From an uncultured SAR116 cluster alpha proteobacterium (GTDB lineage: Bacteria; Pseudomonadota; Alphaproteobacteria; Puniceispirillales; Marisalimonadaceae), in contig CACIWG010000002.1 of assembly GCA_902590245.1 (NCBI GenBank), forward strand, positions 1 to 64,000: a stretch of 64,000 nucleotides of DNA. Reading direction: 5' to 3'. Both the position numbers and the translations under genes were made by a program. The notes under the pieces are model-generated. The model saw nothing but the letters and a program-made list of their open reading frames with translations, had not been told where the DNA came from and did not search any database. Below are positions 62,565-64,000 of this stretch, one piece after another. Each line of letters begins with the position of its first letter. Within the stretch, counting starts at the first letter, position 1.

Positions 62565-63542
62565 ATGAATTTTTTTTTAGGAATTTCTTCAGACTTGTTA
62601 ACAAATGAAGGTAAGCCATGTTTTGGAGAACAACCATTAGAAGCTATCTATAAAGAAAATAAAATCCTTATTGAATGGATGGATCCGAGTATTCAAATTT
62701 TATCAGAAAAAGAAACTTCAAAATATGATGCAATATTATTAAATTCACCTAAATTAACTAAAGAAAGCATTAATCCAAAAAACAACAAACTCAAGATTGT
62801 TTCAAGGTTTGGTGTTGGTTATGATTCTGTAGATTTAGATGTTTTAAAAAAAAATAGAGTTGTACTTACTAATACACCTAATGCTGTTAGAAGACCTGTA
62901 GCTGTTGCTTCTTTAACAATGATATTATCATTATCGTCAAAACTCATGATTAAAGATAATTTGTTAAGAGAAGGTCGTTGGCACGAACGTATAGAACATA
63001 TGGGTGTTGGTTTAACAAATAAAACACTTGGTTTAGTTGGCTTTGGTAGAATTGGTAGAGAGTTTGTAAAGATTTCAAAAATACTATTTAAAAAAGTAAT
63101 ATGTTATGACCCTTTTATTGGCAAAGAGGAGATGAAAAATTTACAAGTAGACAAGGTTGATTTTAATGAAATAGCTAAAACAAGTGATTTTTTAGTTGTT
63201 TTATGTGATCTCAATGAAAGTACCAGAGGTATGATTGATAGTACTTTTTTAAATAAAATGAAAAGTAATTCATATATAATTAACTTATCAAGAGGTCCTG
63301 TTATTAATGAGAATGACCTAATTGATTCTTTAAAACAAAATAAAATTGCAGGAGTTGGATTAGATGTAATGACGAATGAACCAATAGAAGAAAGCAATGA
63401 ATTAATAAAATTAAAAAATACAATATTAACACCTCATTCATTGTGTTGGACTGATGAGTGTTTTAATTCTATCGCTGCAGAGGCAATCTCTTCGATATTG
63501 GATTTTTATCATAATAGAAAAATATTAAATAGAGTAATTTAA
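62565..63542 (+). CDS. D-2-hydroxyacid dehydrogenase, phosphoglycerate-dehydrogenase-like
   Basis: A 325-residue enzyme with SRFGVGYDSVDLDVLKK near residues 82-98, the NAD motif GLVGFGRIGREF near residues 156-167, INLSRGPVINENDLI, and the catalytic His in TPHSLCWTDEC. It is shorter than true SerA and lacks its regulatory ACT domain, so a catabolic or reductase role is likelier than serine synthesis. It ends overlapping the convergent ptsN by 4 bases. Confidence 0.88.
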   Translation: MNFFLGISSDLLTNEGKPCFGEQPLEAIYKENKILIEWMDPSIQILSEKETSKYDAILLNSPKLTKESINPKNNKLKIVSRFGVGYDSVDLDVLKKNRVVLTNTPNAVRRPVAVASLTMILSLSSKLMIKDNLLREGRWHERIEHMGVGLTNKTLGLVGFGRIGREFVKISKILFKKVICYDPFIGKEEMKNLQVDKVDFNEIAKTSDFLVVLCDLNESTRGMIDSTFLNKMKSNSYIINLSRGPVINENDLIDSLKQNKIAGVGLDVMTNEPIEESNELIKLKNTILTPHSLCWTDECFNSIAAEAISSILDFYHNRKILNRVI

Positions 63543-64000
63543 GCGGCTTTATTTTTTAAATACTGAGAAATAATTGCGAAAGCGCTTTCTTCTGATTTAC
63601 TCCCTCTTAACTTATCAGTAATATCAGAGTTTCTCAGAAGCCTTGACACTTGAGCAAGTGTTTGTAAATTTTCAGATTTACTTACTTCAGGTAGTATCAA
63701 AAAAACAATAATATCTACAGGGTTATTGTCCAAGGCTTCAAAGTCAAGACCTTTTGAAAGTATAGAAACAATGCAAGATGGTTTTCTTATTTGTTTATCT
63801 TGTACATGAGGAATTGCTATCCCGTTTCCTATGGTAGTAGTGCCGATTTTTTCTCTTTTAATAAGATTATTAAGCAATAAATTTTTATTTATATTAAAAT
63901 TTTCAAAAGATTTAATACAAATTTTATCAAAAACCATTTTTTTACTGCTTGGGTTTTCGATCAACAAGAATGAATTCGGATTTAATAACTCTTCTAAATT
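63539..64000 (-). CDS. ptsN: PTS IIA-Ntr protein PtsN, 5' end outside the window
   Basis: The minus-strand frame ends at 63539 and runs open to the window edge, where upstream residues NLEELLNPNSFLL continue the family N-terminus (so the TTG at 63967 is not the start). The phospho-accepting histidine is in GNGIAIPHVQ and is followed by VDIIVFLILPEVSKSENLQTLAQVSRLLR, as in EIIA-Ntr. It regulates nitrogen, potassium and other responses through the Npr phosphorelay. The gene upstream, often hpf, is outside. Confidence 0.9.
   Translation of the reverse strand, partial: NLEELLNPNSFLLIENPSSKKMVFDKICIKSFENFNINKNLLLNNLIKREKIGTTTIGNGIAIPHVQDKQIRKPSCIVSILSKGLDFEALDNNPVDIIVFLILPEVSKSENLQTLAQVSRLLRNSDITDKLRGSKSEESAFAIISQYLKNKAA

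Noticed and set aside
63965..63967. TTG at 63967 as the start of ptsN
   Set aside because: The frame continues upstream to the window edge with residues that match the family N-terminus, so the real start is outside.

Overview
The window is AT-rich DNA (about two thirds A+T by eye), tightly packed, with many 1-17 base gene overlaps. It reads as part of a streamlined, probably free-living alphaproteobacterial chromosome. Alphaproteobacterial markers are an ATP12 F1-ATPase chaperone, a TIGR02300-type FYDLN acidic protein, a ChvG/ChvI two-component pair, an NDUFS6-like CHCC zinc-finger protein, and the order aroA-cmk-rpsA-ihfB-trpF-trpB-trpA-accD-folC. The AT content and the TPR-sulfotransferase suggest a marine lineage; that part is inference.

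Layout. (1) 51-29189: one almost unbroken transcription and translation supercluster: secE-nusG-rplKAJL-rpoBC, then the str operon (rpsL-rpsG-fusA-tuf), the S10, spc and alpha operons, through rplQ. Regulatory sites visible here are an L10-type leader before rplJ, a sigma70-like promoter and hairpin leader before rpsL, and a promoter overlapping the end of adk that should drive rpsM-rpsK-rpoA-rplQ. (2) 29197-33540: a housekeeping and poorly known block: DUF429 protein, RluC-type pseudouridine synthase, HAD phosphatase, ATP12, a small HEPN-like protein, lipB (minus) and tRNA-Leu(GAG). (3) 33541-38511: a looser region with an unknown membrane protein carrying a four-cysteine tail, about 620 bases without a gene but with possible RNA structure, a TPR lipoprotein-like or secreted protein, a TauE/SafE permease, a GFA-type zinc protein and an orphan ABC ATPase. 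(4) 38512-47511: zinc-finger protein, polA, chvI-chvG, ahcY, tsaE, sbcB and trxA. (5) 47513-56345, minus strand: folC, accD, trpA, trpB, trpF, ihfB, rpsA, cmk, aroA. (6) 56448-64000: TIGR02300 protein, tRNA-Ala(GGC), then an accessory-looking stretch with a kinase-nucleotidyltransferase fusion, an exonuclease III remnant, a repeat-rich TPR-sulfotransferase, a second TPR remnant, three genes for hydroxy-acid/keto-acid metabolism, and the 3' part of ptsN.

The most notable observation is in trpB. The gene is split into two frames exactly at a run of seven A. In the upstream frame the run is phased as A_AAA_AAA, a classical -1 slippery heptamer, and a single -1 slip restores a full-length protein with no residue gained or lost against the family. 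This could be real recoding or transcriptional slippage, a recent mutation, or a one-base homopolymer error in the assembly; the sequence alone cannot decide. Other leads are the possible structured RNA near 34560-34765, the HEPN-like gene overlapping ATP12, the fusion enzyme at 56963-57739 and the decaying gene fragments on either side of the TPR-sulfotransferase. No CRISPR array, insertion sequence, integrase, rRNA or convincing intrinsic terminator was seen.
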